Assembly: GCF_009708175.1 (NCBI RefSeq)
Contig: NZ_WMBB01000006.1
Coordinates: 186,001-250,000, forward strand
Direction: 5' to 3'
From: Nocardia aurantiaca
GTDB taxonomy: Bacteria > Actinomycetota > Actinomycetes > Mycobacteriales > Mycobacteriaceae
DNA: 64,000 nt
Shown here: piece after piece, positions 10,666 to 24,660 of the stretch
Layout of the letters: each line of letters begins with the position of its first letter
Numbering within the stretch: the first letter of the stretch is position 1
Translations under genes and position numbers: made by a program
The notes under the pieces: model-generated
Database searches by the model: none
The model's input: the letters and a program-made list of their open reading frames with translations, nothing else
Told to the model about the DNA's origin: nothing

Positions 10666-12021
10666 TCAGGTCAGATACCGGTAGGCGGGTGAGTTCGGCT
10701 CCAGCCGCTCGCACTGGATGGGCGCCCGGTCCATCCGCTCGAGCAGCGACTCGAGACCCTCGGGGGCACCCAGTTCGATGCCGACCAGGGCTGCGCCGGT
10801 CTCGCGATTGTTGCGCTTGACGTACTCGAACAGGGTGATGTCGTCCTCGGGGCCCAGGACCTCGTCCAGGAAGCGGCGCAACGCGCCGGGCTCCTGCGGG
10901 AAGTCGACCAGGAAATAATGTTTCAGGCCCTGATGCACCAGCGAGCGTTCGATGACCTCGCCGTAGCGGGAGATGTCGTTATTGCCGCCCGAGAGCAGGC
11001 ACACCACCGTCGAGCCCGGCTCGACCTCGATCTCGCGCAGCGCCGCCACCGACAGCGCGCCCGCCGGCTCGGCGATCACGCCTTCGTTCTGATACAGCTC
11101 CAGCATGGCGGTGCAGATGGCGCCCTCGTCCACATGCATCATGCGGAAAGAGCCTGCGCCGGAATCGGATTCGGTCGTGGTCAGTAAAGGCAGCGAGGCG
11201 TGCGAACGGACCCGGCCGCCGAAGCGCGAGATCGCGGAGTAGGGCACCGCGCCGATCCGGCGCACGGCCGCGCCGTCCACGAACGGGTCGATCGTGGGCA
11301 GCGTCACCGGGCCACCCGCCACCAGGGCGGCGGTCATGGAAGCCGCGCCCGAGGGCTCGACGCCCAGGATCGCCGTCTGCGGCGAACGCTCCCGCAGATA
11401 GGTGCCGATACCGGCCAGGCAGCCCCCGCCGCCCACCGGCACCACCACCAGATCCGGTGCACGGCCGAGTTGTTCGAGGAATTCGGCGGCGATGGTGCCC
11501 TGCCCGGCCGCGGTGCGCGGATCGTCGAAGGGCGGGACCATGGTCGCCCCGGTGCGGGCCACATCATCGGCGGCGGCCGCGGCGGCCGCGTCATAGGTGT
11601 CGCCGACGGCCAGGAGGTCCACGAAGTCGCCGCCGTGGACGCGGATTCGGTCGCGCTTCTGCTTCGGCGTGGTGGTCGGCACGTAGATGCGGCCCTTGAC
11701 GCCCATGGCCTTGCACGCGAAAGCCACGCCCTGTGCGTGGTTTCCGGCGCTGGCGGTGACCACGCCCGCGGCCTTCTCGGCATCGGTGAGCTGCACCATG
11801 AGGTTGTAGGCGCCGCGCAGCTTGTAGGAGCGGACGGCGGTGAGGTCCTCGCGCTTGAGATAGACCTCGGCCCCGGTCAGCGCCGACAGCCGCGGAATCC
11901 GTTGCAGCGGCGTCGGCTCCATAATGTTCGAAATCCGCTTGGCAGCCGCATCGATCTCGTCCGCCGTCAATTCGGGCAGCGGACCGGACACTTTCTCTGC
12001 TACAGCAAACGGATCAGACAC
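10666..12021 (-). CDS. ilvA: Threonine dehydratase (threonine ammonia-lyase)
   Basis: A 451-residue PLP enzyme that deaminates threonine to 2-oxobutanoate for isoleucine synthesis. The catalytic domain (about 1-340) shows KREDLTAVRSYKLRGAYN with the Schiff-base lysine, TASAGNHAQGVAFAC, and the phosphate-binding loop VVPVGGGGCLAG. The C-terminal region carries a single ACT-like regulatory domain (HYFLVDFPQEPGALRRFLDEVL), as in the shorter IlvA form with isoleucine feedback. The start is ATG at 12021. A separate terminator lies upstream (12112-12148), so it is transcribed alone. Confidence 0.93.
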   Translation of the reverse strand: MSDPFAVAEKVSGPLPELTADEIDAAAKRISNIMEPTPLQRIPRLSALTGAEVYLKREDLTAVRSYKLRGAYNLMVQLTDAEKAAGVVTASAGNHAQGVAFACKAMGVKGRIYVPTTTPKQKRDRIRVHGGDFVDLLAVGDTYDAAAAAAADDVARTGATMVPPFDDPRTAAGQGTIAAEFLEQLGRAPDLVVVPVGGGGCLAGIGTYLRERSPQTAILGVEPSGAASMTAALVAGGPVTLPTIDPFVDGAAVRRIGAVPYSAISRFGGRVRSHASLPLLTTTESDSGAGSFRMMHVDEGAICTAMLELYQNEGVIAEPAGALSVAALREIEVEPGSTVVCLLSGGNNDISRYGEVIERSLVHQGLKHYFLVDFPQEPGALRRFLDEVLGPEDDITLFEYVKRNNRETGAALVGIELGAPEGLESLLERMDRAPIQCERLEPNSPAYRYLT

Positions 12022-12111
12022 CCGAACATGCTAGCTGGGAGCATGCGGCGGGTTGAAGGCAGCGCCACGAAATGCGCCGATCATCCGGGCCGCCGCGCCG
12101 CGCACGGCCGC

Positions 12112-12148
12112 GAAAATGCCCCGATGACGAGGTGATCGGGGCATTTTC
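12112..12148. terminator. Terminator hairpin between the nitroreductase gene and ilvA
   Basis: A perfect 14 bp stem (GAAAATGCCCCGAT and its complement) with a 9 nt loop. On the minus strand the stem ends in TTTTC, so it suits termination of the gene at 12190-12627 before ilvA begins. Confidence 0.8.
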
Positions 12149-12189
12149 TCATCGACCGCCGTGCTTCCCGGCGACTCGGCGGGCGAAGC

Positions 12190-12627
12190 TCAGGGGCGTG
12201 GGGTGAGAACGAAGACCGGGATCTCGCGGTCGGTCTTCTTCTGGTACTCGGCGTAGTCGGGCCAGACTTCGACGGCCCGCTTCCACCAGAGAGCCTTCTC
12301 GTCGCCGGTGACCTCCCGGGCGTCGTAGTCCTTGACCACGTCGCGATCGCGCAGTTCCACGTGCGGGTCGGCCTTGATGTTCCAGTACCAGACCGGGTGC
12401 TTGGGCGCGCCGCCCAGGGAGGCTACCGCCGCGTACATGCCATCGTGCTCGACCCGCATGAGCGGGGTCTTGCGGAGCTTGCCGGATTTGTTGCCGCGGG
12501 TGGTCAGCAGGATGATCGGCACGCCGCGCAACTCGTGCGCCTCGGCGCCGCCGGAGTTCTCGTACTGCTCGGCCTGCTCACGCGACCAGTCTGACGGACT
12601 GGGTTCATACTCTCCGATAAGTGGCAT
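12190..12627 (-). CDS. Deazaflavin (F420)-dependent nitroreductase family protein
   Basis: A 145-residue protein of the Ddn-like split-barrel family, many members of which use F420H2. The family signature is clear: [48 protein letters not shown] (shown in parts: the GxKSGxxRxTPL loop binds the cofactor, and PKHPxWYxNL follows). The C terminus contains the typical [20 protein letters not shown]. Substrate is unknown; mycobacterial homologues reduce quinones or nitroimidazoles. It is a single-gene unit with a terminator behind it. Confidence 0.9.
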   Translation of the reverse strand: MPLIGEYEPSPSDWSREQAEQYENSGGAEAHELRGVPIILLTTRGNKSGKLRKTPLMRVEHDGMYAAVASLGGAPKHPVWYWNIKADPHVELRDRDVVKDYDAREVTGDEKALWWKRAVEVWPDYAEYQKKTDREIPVFVLTPRP

Positions 12628-12677
12628 GACCTGGGTAACCGCTCACGATCATGCGTTGTTCCCGACAGAAGTTTCGG

Positions 12678-12707
12678 TTGCCCGAACTTTGGGTCACCGA
12701 CTACCCT
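12678..12707 (+). promoter_or_regulatory. Promoter for the small membrane protein gene
   Basis: TTGCCC (12678-12683) and TACCCT (12702-12707) are separated by 18 bp, and the ATG follows the second box after 6 nt. This is the arrangement expected for a leaderless transcript. Confidence 0.5.
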
Positions 12708-12713
12708 TACCGT

Positions 12714-12932
12714 ATGGCAGTGGTTCACCCTACGGACACCGGGCGGCCCCGCTCGCACACCTCCGTGGACATCGCCGGTACGGCGTGGCCGGTCTACAAG
12801 CTGGAAGCCTTGTTCGCCGGTGTGGTGGTCTGCCTGATGCTCGCACTCATCACCGGGTCGGTACAGGCCGCGGTGCTGGCCGGCGCGACCGCATCGGCGG
12901 TGCGCTGGCTGCTCGCCGCGGTCCGTGACTGA
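12714..12932 (+). CDS. Small membrane protein
   Basis: A 72-residue protein. The ATG at 12714 is chosen because a TACCCT box lies 6 nt upstream and no ribosome site is visible; a longer frame begins at 12651 but would place the promoter inside the gene. After a polar N terminus (PTDTGRPRSHTSVD) come a hydrophobic helix (LFAGVVVCLMLALITG) and a second Ala-rich segment (AAVLAGATASAVRWLLAAV), giving one or two membrane passes. No family is recognised. It converges with dnaE1 57 bp downstream. Confidence 0.7.
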   Translation: MAVVHPTDTGRPRSHTSVDIAGTAWPVYKLEALFAGVVVCLMLALITGSVQAAVLAGATASAVRWLLAAVRD

Positions 12933-12988
12933 AGTCCCACGCGTCGCGCGCCGGGCACACGGTGCCAGGATCGTGGTGGGCGCCGCGC

Positions 12989-16537
<3,549 letters not shown>

Positions 16538-16724
16538 CCCGACATACTATGCGGCCCCACTGACGAGTTTCGAAGGCACGCGGAGGCGGATCGGTCTTCC
16601 GGCGTGCCGTCCTCGCGTGTCGCGAGTTCACCCCGACGGCACAATGGCGAATGTCACTTCGGCAACGGCTCGGTGATAATCAGGCAGTGGACAGGTTGCG
16701 ACGCGGTTCCGCGGACGGGGCGGC

Positions 16725-17915
16725 ATGACCGCGACCGTCGCGGCGATCCTGGTCTCCGGTGCGCTGATCGCCGGCGCGCTGCTGGCCTGGCCGCGAACCC
16801 GGCGCACGGTCACCACACCCGCCGAGCGCGCCGTCCACACGGTCCTGCACACCGCCTCCCAAGCGGCCCGCCCGCTGCGCCGGGGCCTGACCGCCGACTC
16901 CGCCGCCCAGGCCGCCCCGCATCTGCGCGCCCTGACGGGGGCCGAGGCGCTGGGCATCGCGGATACCGAGGGAACACTGCTGGCCTGGGACGGCCCTCAT
17001 TCGGAACTGGCCGAGATCTTCACCGACGCGGCCCGTCGGGCCATCTCGACCGCCCGCCCACTGCTGGTCTCCGGCCCCGGCGCCGGGACTCACGTCGTGA
17101 TCGCGCAGCCGCTGTCCACCGAATACGGCGGCATGGCGGGCGCTCTCGGCGCGATCATCACCGGGCAGCCCGATCCCGGAATGCTGGGCGCGGTCGCCGA
17201 GGTCGCCCGATACGCCTGCGGACAGATCGAATTGGCCGAACTCGACGCCTCCCGCGCACGCCTCGACCGCGCCGAGGTTCGCGCGCTGCGCGCTCAGATC
17301 AGCCCCCATTTCATCTACAACGCGCTCAATACCATCGCGTCCTTCGTGCGCACCGACCCCGCCCGGGCGCGCGAACTCATCCTCGATTTCGCCGACTTCA
17401 CCCGCTATTCTTTCCGCACCGCGGGCGAATTCACCGTTCTGGCCGACGAACTGAAGAACATCGACCGCTATCTCGTCCTGGAGCGCGCGCGTTTCGGCGA
17501 CGCCCTTCAGGTCAGGCTCCGGATCGCCCCGGAGGTCCTGGGAGTGGTGCTCCCCTTTCTCGCCCTGCAGCCGCTGGTGGAGAACGCGGTGCGCCACGGT
17601 CTGGCTTCCAAACCGTCCGGCGGCACCCTCATTCTGGTGGCGGCCGACGAGGGCACCGACTGCGTCATCACCGTCGAAGACGACGGCGTGGGCATGGACC
17701 CCGACATCCTCCGCTCCGGGGCGCTGGACGCCATCGAAACCGGCTCCGCGGCAACCGGTTCCCCCGAATCCGCCCATATCGGCCTGGCGAATGTGGACGA
17801 CCGGCTGCGGGCCGCCTTCGGCGACGACTACGGCCTCGTGGTGGAAACCGCCCCCGGCGCCGGCACCAAGATCATCATGCGGATCCCCAAATTCCGCGCC
17901 GGCATCCACACCTGA
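16725..17915 (+). CDS. LytS-type sensor histidine kinase
   Basis: A 396-residue kinase with one N-terminal membrane helix (VAAILVSGALIAGALLAW), a GAF-like sensor region (about 60-165, TGAEALGIADTEGTLLAWDG), the LytS-family phosphoacceptor RAQISPHFIYNALNTIASF near residue 200, and an HATPase domain with NAVRHGL and EDDGVGMDPD. It lacks the multi-helix 5TMR-LYT region of classical LytS. The LytTR partner starts 46 bp downstream, and a transporter set follows, so it probably senses a carboxylate such as pyruvate or acetate; that role is inferred from context. Confidence 0.9.
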   Translation: MTATVAAILVSGALIAGALLAWPRTRRTVTTPAERAVHTVLHTASQAARPLRRGLTADSAAQAAPHLRALTGAEALGIADTEGTLLAWDGPHSELAEIFTDAARRAISTARPLLVSGPGAGTHVVIAQPLSTEYGGMAGALGAIITGQPDPGMLGAVAEVARYACGQIELAELDASRARLDRAEVRALRAQISPHFIYNALNTIASFVRTDPARARELILDFADFTRYSFRTAGEFTVLADELKNIDRYLVLERARFGDALQVRLRIAPEVLGVVLPFLALQPLVENAVRHGLASKPSGGTLILVAADEGTDCVITVEDDGVGMDPDILRSGALDAIETGSAATGSPESAHIGLANVDDRLRAAFGDDYGLVVETAPGAGTKIIMRIPKFRAGIHT

Positions 17916-17961
17916 ACGCGCCCCGCCATCGTCGTGGACCACATCGTACGATGAGGCCGTT

Positions 17962-18753
17962 GTGACTCAGACCACCGCGAAGGGGCCGGGCGCGCTGCGC
18001 GTACTGGCCGTGGACGACGAGAAACCTGCTCTGGACGAGTTGGTGTACCTGCTGCGCGCGTTGCCCGAGGTCGGCGAGATCCACGCAGCCGGTGATGCCA
18101 CGGCGGCCCTGCGGGTATTGCGGGCGCGGTCGGTGGACGCGGTTTTCCTGGATATCAATATGCCCGGACTGGACGGGATGGAGCTGGCCGGGATTCTGTC
18201 GGAGTTCGCGGCGCCGCCCGCGGTGGTGTTCGTGACCGCGCACGATGACCGGGCGGTGGCGGCGTTCGACCTGGGAGCCCTGGACTACCTGCTGAAACCG
18301 GTGCGGCAGGCGCGGCTCACGGAATCGGTGCGGCGGATCGCCGCGGGGCGGACGGCGCCGGCGCGGGAGGACCAGCGATCGGACCCGCACGCGGTGATCC
18401 CGGTCGAACTGGGCGGCGTCACCACGCTGGTAGCGCGGGACAGCGTGGCGTGGGTCGAGGCCGACGGGGATTACGCGCGGCTGCATACCGACACGGGCTC
18501 GCACCTGGTGCGGGTTCCGCTCTCGGAACTGGAGAAGCGCTGGCGCGATGCGGGATTCGTGCGGGTGCACCGGTCGTATCTGGTCGCGCTGCGTCAGGTG
18601 GCCGGCCTGCGGACGGTGGGCAGCGGCACGGTGGTGTGCCTGCGCGCCGGCGGCTCCGCCCCGGCGGTCGAATTGCCGGTCGCCCGCCGGCAGGTACGCG
18701 AGCTGAAGCAGCGATTGATTCCCGCGGCGCACCGCACCCGGACAGTCCGGTGA
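17962..18753 (+). CDS. LytTR-family response regulator
   Basis: A 263-residue protein. Residues about 13-125 are a receiver domain with the acidic pair in VLAVDDEKPALDEL and the phosphorylated aspartate in VFLDINMPGLDGMEL, ending in the conserved DYLLKPV. Residues about 150-255 are a LytTR DNA-binding domain (VAWVEADGDYARLHT, FVRVHRSYLVALRQV). The GTG at 17962 is preferred over longer readings because it starts just before the receiver. Its stop overlaps the next gene (GTGA). LytTR proteins bind direct-repeat sites; likely targets are the promoters before 18750 or 20791. Confidence 0.92.
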   Translation: MTQTTAKGPGALRVLAVDDEKPALDELVYLLRALPEVGEIHAAGDATAALRVLRARSVDAVFLDINMPGLDGMELAGILSEFAAPPAVVFVTAHDDRAVAAFDLGALDYLLKPVRQARLTESVRRIAAGRTAPAREDQRSDPHAVIPVELGGVTTLVARDSVAWVEADGDYARLHTDTGSHLVRVPLSELEKRWRDAGFVRVHRSYLVALRQVAGLRTVGSGTVVCLRAGGSAPAVELPVARRQVRELKQRLIPAAHRTRTVR

Positions 18754-19112
18754 GCGCGGAGCGGAAACCGGCGCGGGAACGGGTGGTCTTGGCCGAGCGG
18801 CGCGGAGCCCGGGTGGTGCGGACGCGGGTGGAGGTCGAGGAACAGACCGAGGTGGGCGCGGTACTCATCGGCGGATTGATCCGCGCTCAGTTCGGGCTGG
18901 CGGTGCGGCTGGGACTGGTGACCGTGGTCGTGCTGGGGGCGTTGCCGCTGGTTTTCCTGGGTCCCCTCGGGGCGGCGACGGTGTTCGGGATCCGGCTTCC
19001 GTGGCTGTTGCTGGGGCTGCTGGCCTACCCGCTGCTGTACGGCGTGGGGCGGATGTACACGCGACTGGCGGAGCGGAACGAGCAGGACTTCGATGAACTG
19101 ACCGGGGACTGA
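18750..19112 (+). CDS. Small membrane protein coupled to a solute symporter
   Basis: A 120-residue protein starting with GTG at 18750, overlapping the response-regulator stop by 4 bp. A charged N-terminal part (ERRGARVVRTRVEVEEQTEVG) precedes two hydrophobic helices (LGLVTVVVLGALPLVFLG and WLLLGLLAYPLLYGVG) and a polar tail. One base separates it from the symporter at 19114. Size, topology and position are those of accessory subunits that pair with symporters, comparable to the DUF485 protein at 20791, though sequence identity to that family is not evident. Confidence 0.8.
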   Translation: MSAERKPARERVVLAERRGARVVRTRVEVEEQTEVGAVLIGGLIRAQFGLAVRLGLVTVVVLGALPLVFLGPLGAATVFGIRLPWLLLGLLAYPLLYGVGRMYTRLAERNEQDFDELTGD

Positions 19113-19113
19113 G

Positions 19114-20640
19114 ATGGTGTCACACGCCTCGGTGCCCACCCTGGTCGCGCTGCTGGCCTCGGCGGTCGCGACGGTCGGATTCGCGGTGTACGGGGTGCGG
19201 CTGGCGCGCACCACCTCCGACTTCCTGGTGGCCTCGCGCAGCGTCGGACCCCGGTTCAACGCGGCGGCCATCTCCGGTGAATATCTATCCGCCGCTTCAT
19301 TTCTCGGCGTCGCGGGCCTGATCGCCAAGTACGGCGCGGACGCGCTGTGGTATCCGGTGGGATTCACCGCCGGATACCTCGGGCTGCTGATGTTCGTGGC
19401 CGCGCCGCTGCGGCGGTCGGGGGCGTACACGGTGCCGGACTTCACCGAATTCCGGCTCGGCTCTTTGCGTTTGCGGCGGTTGGCGTCGCTGGTCGTGGTG
19501 CTGGTGTGCGCGGTATATCTGATCCCGCAGTTCCAGGGGGCCGGATTGACACTGCGGATTCTGCTGGGCGTTCCCGGGTGGGTCGGGGCGGTCGCGGTGG
19601 GGTCCATCGTGATCGGGACCGTCGTCGGCGGCGGGATGCGGTCGATCACCTTCGTGCAGGCATTCCAGTACTGGCTGAAACTGACCGCCGTCGCGCTGCC
19701 CGCGCTGGTGCTGACCGCGCACTTCTTCGGCGACCGCCCGGCGACAGCCGACCTCGGCCCCTGGCTGCGGCCGGGCGGCGGACTGGGCGGCCCACATCCG
19801 CTGTACGCGGTGTATTCGCTGATCATCGCGACTTTTCTCGGCACCATGGGTTTACCGCATGTGCTGGTGCGCTTCTACACGAATCCGGACGGCCGAGCCG
19901 CGCGGACCACGGCCGCGACGGTGATCGGACTGGTCGGCGCGTTCTACCTGTTCCCGACCCTGCTGGGCGCGTTCGCGCGGATATACGCACCGCAGACGCT
20001 GGGCGCGGATGCCTCCGATGCCGCCGCGCTGCTGCTGCCGGAATCGGTGCTGGGCGGATTGCCCGGACAGTTGCTGGGTGCGCTGGTCGCCGCCGGTGCG
20101 CTGGCGGCCTTCCTGTCCGCCTCCTCCGGACTGCTGGTGAGTATCGCCGGTGTGGTCAGCACCGATCTGCTACGGGGCCGAATTCGTGATTTCCGGGTGG
20201 CGGCACTCATCGCCGGCGCTGTGCCGCTGGCGCTTTCGCTGATGGTGGTCTCACTGGATCTCTCGCGCACGGTCGGACTGGCCTTCTCGGTGGCGGCGTC
20301 GACGCTGTGCCCGCTGCTCACCCTGGGCATCTGGTGGCGCGGCCTGACCGCTACGGGCGCGGCCGCGGGATTGATCGCCGGCGGGCTGATGTCCGGTGCG
20401 GCGACCGCGGTTTCGGTGGCGGGCGGCGTGCCGGACCGGGCGGCCGGCGGGTGGCCGGCGGCGGTGCTGAGCTATCCGGCGGCGGTGAGCGTGCCGCTGG
20501 CCTTTGCCACCATGGTCGCGGTCAGCGGATTCACCCGCGGTCAGTCTGCGCGCGAGGTGGCCCGCGCCTTCGCCCGTCTGCACGCTCCCGAACGCCTGGG
20601 CATGGGCGCGGACCGTGAACGCGGCCTGCGATCGGCCTGA
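19114..20640 (+). CDS. Sodium:solute symporter family transporter
   Basis: A 508-residue polytopic membrane protein of the SSF family. The N-terminal signature SRSVGPRFNAAAISGEYLSAASFLGVAGL matches the ActP/MctC branch (key parts: GEYLSAASFLG). Another marker is LGTMGLPHVLVRFYTNPDGR, also shared with the transporter at 21141. Thirteen or so hydrophobic segments are visible. It is shorter than ActP and lacks the extended loop seen there. Substrate is probably a small monocarboxylate, based on subfamily and on its place between a LytSR pair and actP-acs. It is the last gene before a 150 bp gap. Confidence 0.88.
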   Translation: MVSHASVPTLVALLASAVATVGFAVYGVRLARTTSDFLVASRSVGPRFNAAAISGEYLSAASFLGVAGLIAKYGADALWYPVGFTAGYLGLLMFVAAPLRRSGAYTVPDFTEFRLGSLRLRRLASLVVVLVCAVYLIPQFQGAGLTLRILLGVPGWVGAVAVGSIVIGTVVGGGMRSITFVQAFQYWLKLTAVALPALVLTAHFFGDRPATADLGPWLRPGGGLGGPHPLYAVYSLIIATFLGTMGLPHVLVRFYTNPDGRAARTTAATVIGLVGAFYLFPTLLGAFARIYAPQTLGADASDAAALLLPESVLGGLPGQLLGALVAAGALAAFLSASSGLLVSIAGVVSTDLLRGRIRDFRVAALIAGAVPLALSLMVVSLDLSRTVGLAFSVAASTLCPLLTLGIWWRGLTATGAAAGLIAGGLMSGAATAVSVAGGVPDRAAGGWPAAVLSYPAAVSVPLAFATMVAVSGFTRGQSAREVARAFARLHAPERLGMGADRERGLRSA

Positions 20641-20790
20641 GCGGGCCCGACCGTTCGGCGCGCGGAATCGACCGTTCGGCTCAGGAAGCGGGTCCTTCGC
20701 CGAGTGACCCCGGACACAGCATGTGCCGACCACGCATAGCTGATTAACGTTCCGCGGCAAGTAAGCCACGTCACACGCTAGGACCGTTCG

Positions 20791-21144
20791 ATGAGCAGTA
20801 TCGAGCTCGGCGCCACGCCGCCGCATACCCCCACGGCGGCGGAATTCGTCGCCATGCAGGCCGGCCCGGAATTCCAGGAACTTCGCAATCGGCTGCGCCG
20901 CTTCGCTTTTCCCATGACCGCCCTGTTCCTCACCTGGTACCTGATGTACGTGCTGCTCGGCGCGTACGCGCACGACTTCATGGCGCACAAGGTGATCGGG
21001 CACGTGAACGTGGGCCTGCTGCTGGGGCTCGGGCAGTTCGTGTCCACGTTCGTGATCACCGGCCTGTACGTCCGGTTCGCCAACCGGGAACTGGATCCGC
21101 GCGCGGCCGCGCTGCGCGCCGAGCTCGAGGAGGGCCGGGCGTGA
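20791..21144 (+). CDS. DUF485 family membrane protein
   Basis: A 117-residue protein with the DUF485 layout: a polar N terminus ending in FQELRNRLRRFAFPMTALFL, a first helix (ALFLTWYLMYVLLGAYA), the HDFMAHKV loop, and a second helix (GLLLGLGQFVSTFVITGLYV), then RFANRELDP. DUF485 proteins are encoded with ActP/MctC symporters and are thought to be their small partners. The stop overlaps the actP start by 4 bp (GTGA). A 150 bp gap upstream probably contains the promoter for this gene, actP and acs. Confidence 0.92.
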   Translation: MSSIELGATPPHTPTAAEFVAMQAGPEFQELRNRLRRFAFPMTALFLTWYLMYVLLGAYAHDFMAHKVIGHVNVGLLLGLGQFVSTFVITGLYVRFANRELDPRAAALRAELEEGRA

Positions 21145-22775
21145 ACACCCTGACCTACGCCGCCGCCGAAACCGTCGGTAAACCGGCCGTCAATATCGCC
21201 ATCTTCGCTGTGTTCGTCGCCGTCACCATGGTCGTGGTGGTGCGGGCCAGCCGGTCCAATGCCGGCGCGGCGGATTTCTTCACCGGTGGACGCGGGTTCT
21301 CCGGCCCGCAGAACGGCATCGCCATCGCGGGCGACTATCTGTCGGCCGCGAGCTTTCTCGGCATCGCGGGCGCCATCGCGGTGTACGGATACGACGGGTT
21401 CCTGTACTCGATCGGCTTCCTGGTGGCCTGGCTGGTCGCGCTGTTGCTGGTCGCCGAAATGCTGCGGAACACCGGCAAATTCACCATGGCCGATGTGCTG
21501 AGCTTCCGGCTGCGGCAGGGTCCGGTGCGCACCGCCGCGGCTCTGTCCACGCTCACGGTGTCGCTGTTCTATCTGCTGGCGCAAATGGCGGGCGCGGGCG
21601 GCCTGGTGGCGCTGCTGCTCGATATCAAGAGCCGCACCGGGCAGTCGGTGGTGATCGCGGTCGTCGGCCTGCTCATGATCGTGTACGTGCTGGTCGGCGG
21701 CATGAAGGGCACCACCTGGGTGCAGATCATCAAGGCGGTGCTGCTCATCGTGGGCGCGGCCTTCATGACCGTACTGGTGCTGGGTAAGTTCGGCTTCCAC
21801 TTCTCCGACATCCTCGGCTCGGCGCAGCAGCACGTGTCGGAGTCGACGAACAAGGCCATGGCCAAGCGGGACGTCCTGGCCCCCGGCGCACAGTACGGCG
21901 CGAACGGCACCACCAAGCTGAACTTCGTCTCGCTGGGTCTGGCACTGGTACTCGGCACGGCGGGCCTGCCGCATGTGCTCATGCGCTTCTACACCGTGCC
22001 GACCGCCAAGGAGGCACGCCGCTCGGTGGTATGGGCAATCGGCCTGATCGGCGCGTTCTACCTGTTCACGCTGGTGCTCGGCTACGGCGCGGCCGCCATC
22101 GTGGGCCCGGACAGGATCCTGGCCGCAGCGGGCGGCCAGAATGCGGCCGCCCCGCTGCTGGCGTTCGAACTCGGCGGCGTGGTGCTGCTGGCCGTCATCT
22201 CGGCGGTCGCCTTCGCCACCATCCTGGCGGTGGTCGCGGGTCTGACCATCACCGCCTCGGCGTCCTTCGCGCACGACATCTACGCGGGAGTCATCAAGCG
22301 CGGCGATGTCACAGAGAGCGAACAGCTGCGGGTCTCACGCATCACCGCTGTGGTGGTGGGGTTGCTGGCCATCGGTCTCGGCATCCTGGCCAACGGGCAG
22401 AACATCGCGTTCCTGGTCGCGCTCGCGTTCGCGGTGGCGGCCTCGGCGAACCTGCCGACCATTCTGTACTCGCTGTTCTGGAAGCGGTTCAACACCACCG
22501 GCGCGCTGTGGAGCATGTACGGCGGACTGATCTCCACCATCGTCTTGATCGTCTTCTCCCCCGCCGTATCCGGCTCCAAGACCGCCATGGTGCCCAGCCT
22601 GCACATCGACTGGTTCCCGCTGTCCAACCCGGGCATCGTATCCATCCCGCTCGCCTTCGTGCTCGGCATCGTCGGCACCTTGCTGAGCAAGAACACCGAG
22701 GACCCGGCGAAGGCCGCCGAAATGGAGGTGCGCGCCCTCACCGGCGTCGGCGCCGAAAAGGCCGTCGCGCACTGA
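21141..22775 (+). CDS. actP: Cation/acetate (monocarboxylate) symporter
   Basis: A 544-residue SSF transporter. Family markers are FFTGGRGFSGPQNGIAIAGDYLSAASFLGIAGA (key part GDYLSAASFLGIAG), LAQMAGAGGLVALLL, and GTAGLPHVLMRFYTVPTAKEAR. About thirteen membrane segments and a soluble loop near residue 240-260 (AQQHVSESTNKAMAKRD) agree with ActP/MctC, which import acetate, propionate and pyruvate. The start is GTG at 21141, coupled to the DUF485 gene. acs follows after 22 bp, so import and activation of acetate are co-expressed. Confidence 0.92.
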   Translation: MNTLTYAAAETVGKPAVNIAIFAVFVAVTMVVVVRASRSNAGAADFFTGGRGFSGPQNGIAIAGDYLSAASFLGIAGAIAVYGYDGFLYSIGFLVAWLVALLLVAEMLRNTGKFTMADVLSFRLRQGPVRTAAALSTLTVSLFYLLAQMAGAGGLVALLLDIKSRTGQSVVIAVVGLLMIVYVLVGGMKGTTWVQIIKAVLLIVGAAFMTVLVLGKFGFHFSDILGSAQQHVSESTNKAMAKRDVLAPGAQYGANGTTKLNFVSLGLALVLGTAGLPHVLMRFYTVPTAKEARRSVVWAIGLIGAFYLFTLVLGYGAAAIVGPDRILAAAGGQNAAAPLLAFELGGVVLLAVISAVAFATILAVVAGLTITASASFAHDIYAGVIKRGDVTESEQLRVSRITAVVVGLLAIGLGILANGQNIAFLVALAFAVAASANLPTILYSLFWKRFNTTGALWSMYGGLISTIVLIVFSPAVSGSKTAMVPSLHIDWFPLSNPGIVSIPLAFVLGIVGTLLSKNTEDPAKAAEMEVRALTGVGAEKAVAH

Positions 22776-22797
22776 CCGCTGTAGAGGAGATATCGCC

Positions 22798-24645
<1,848 letters not shown>

Positions 24646-24660
24646 GGTCGCGTCCGCCGG

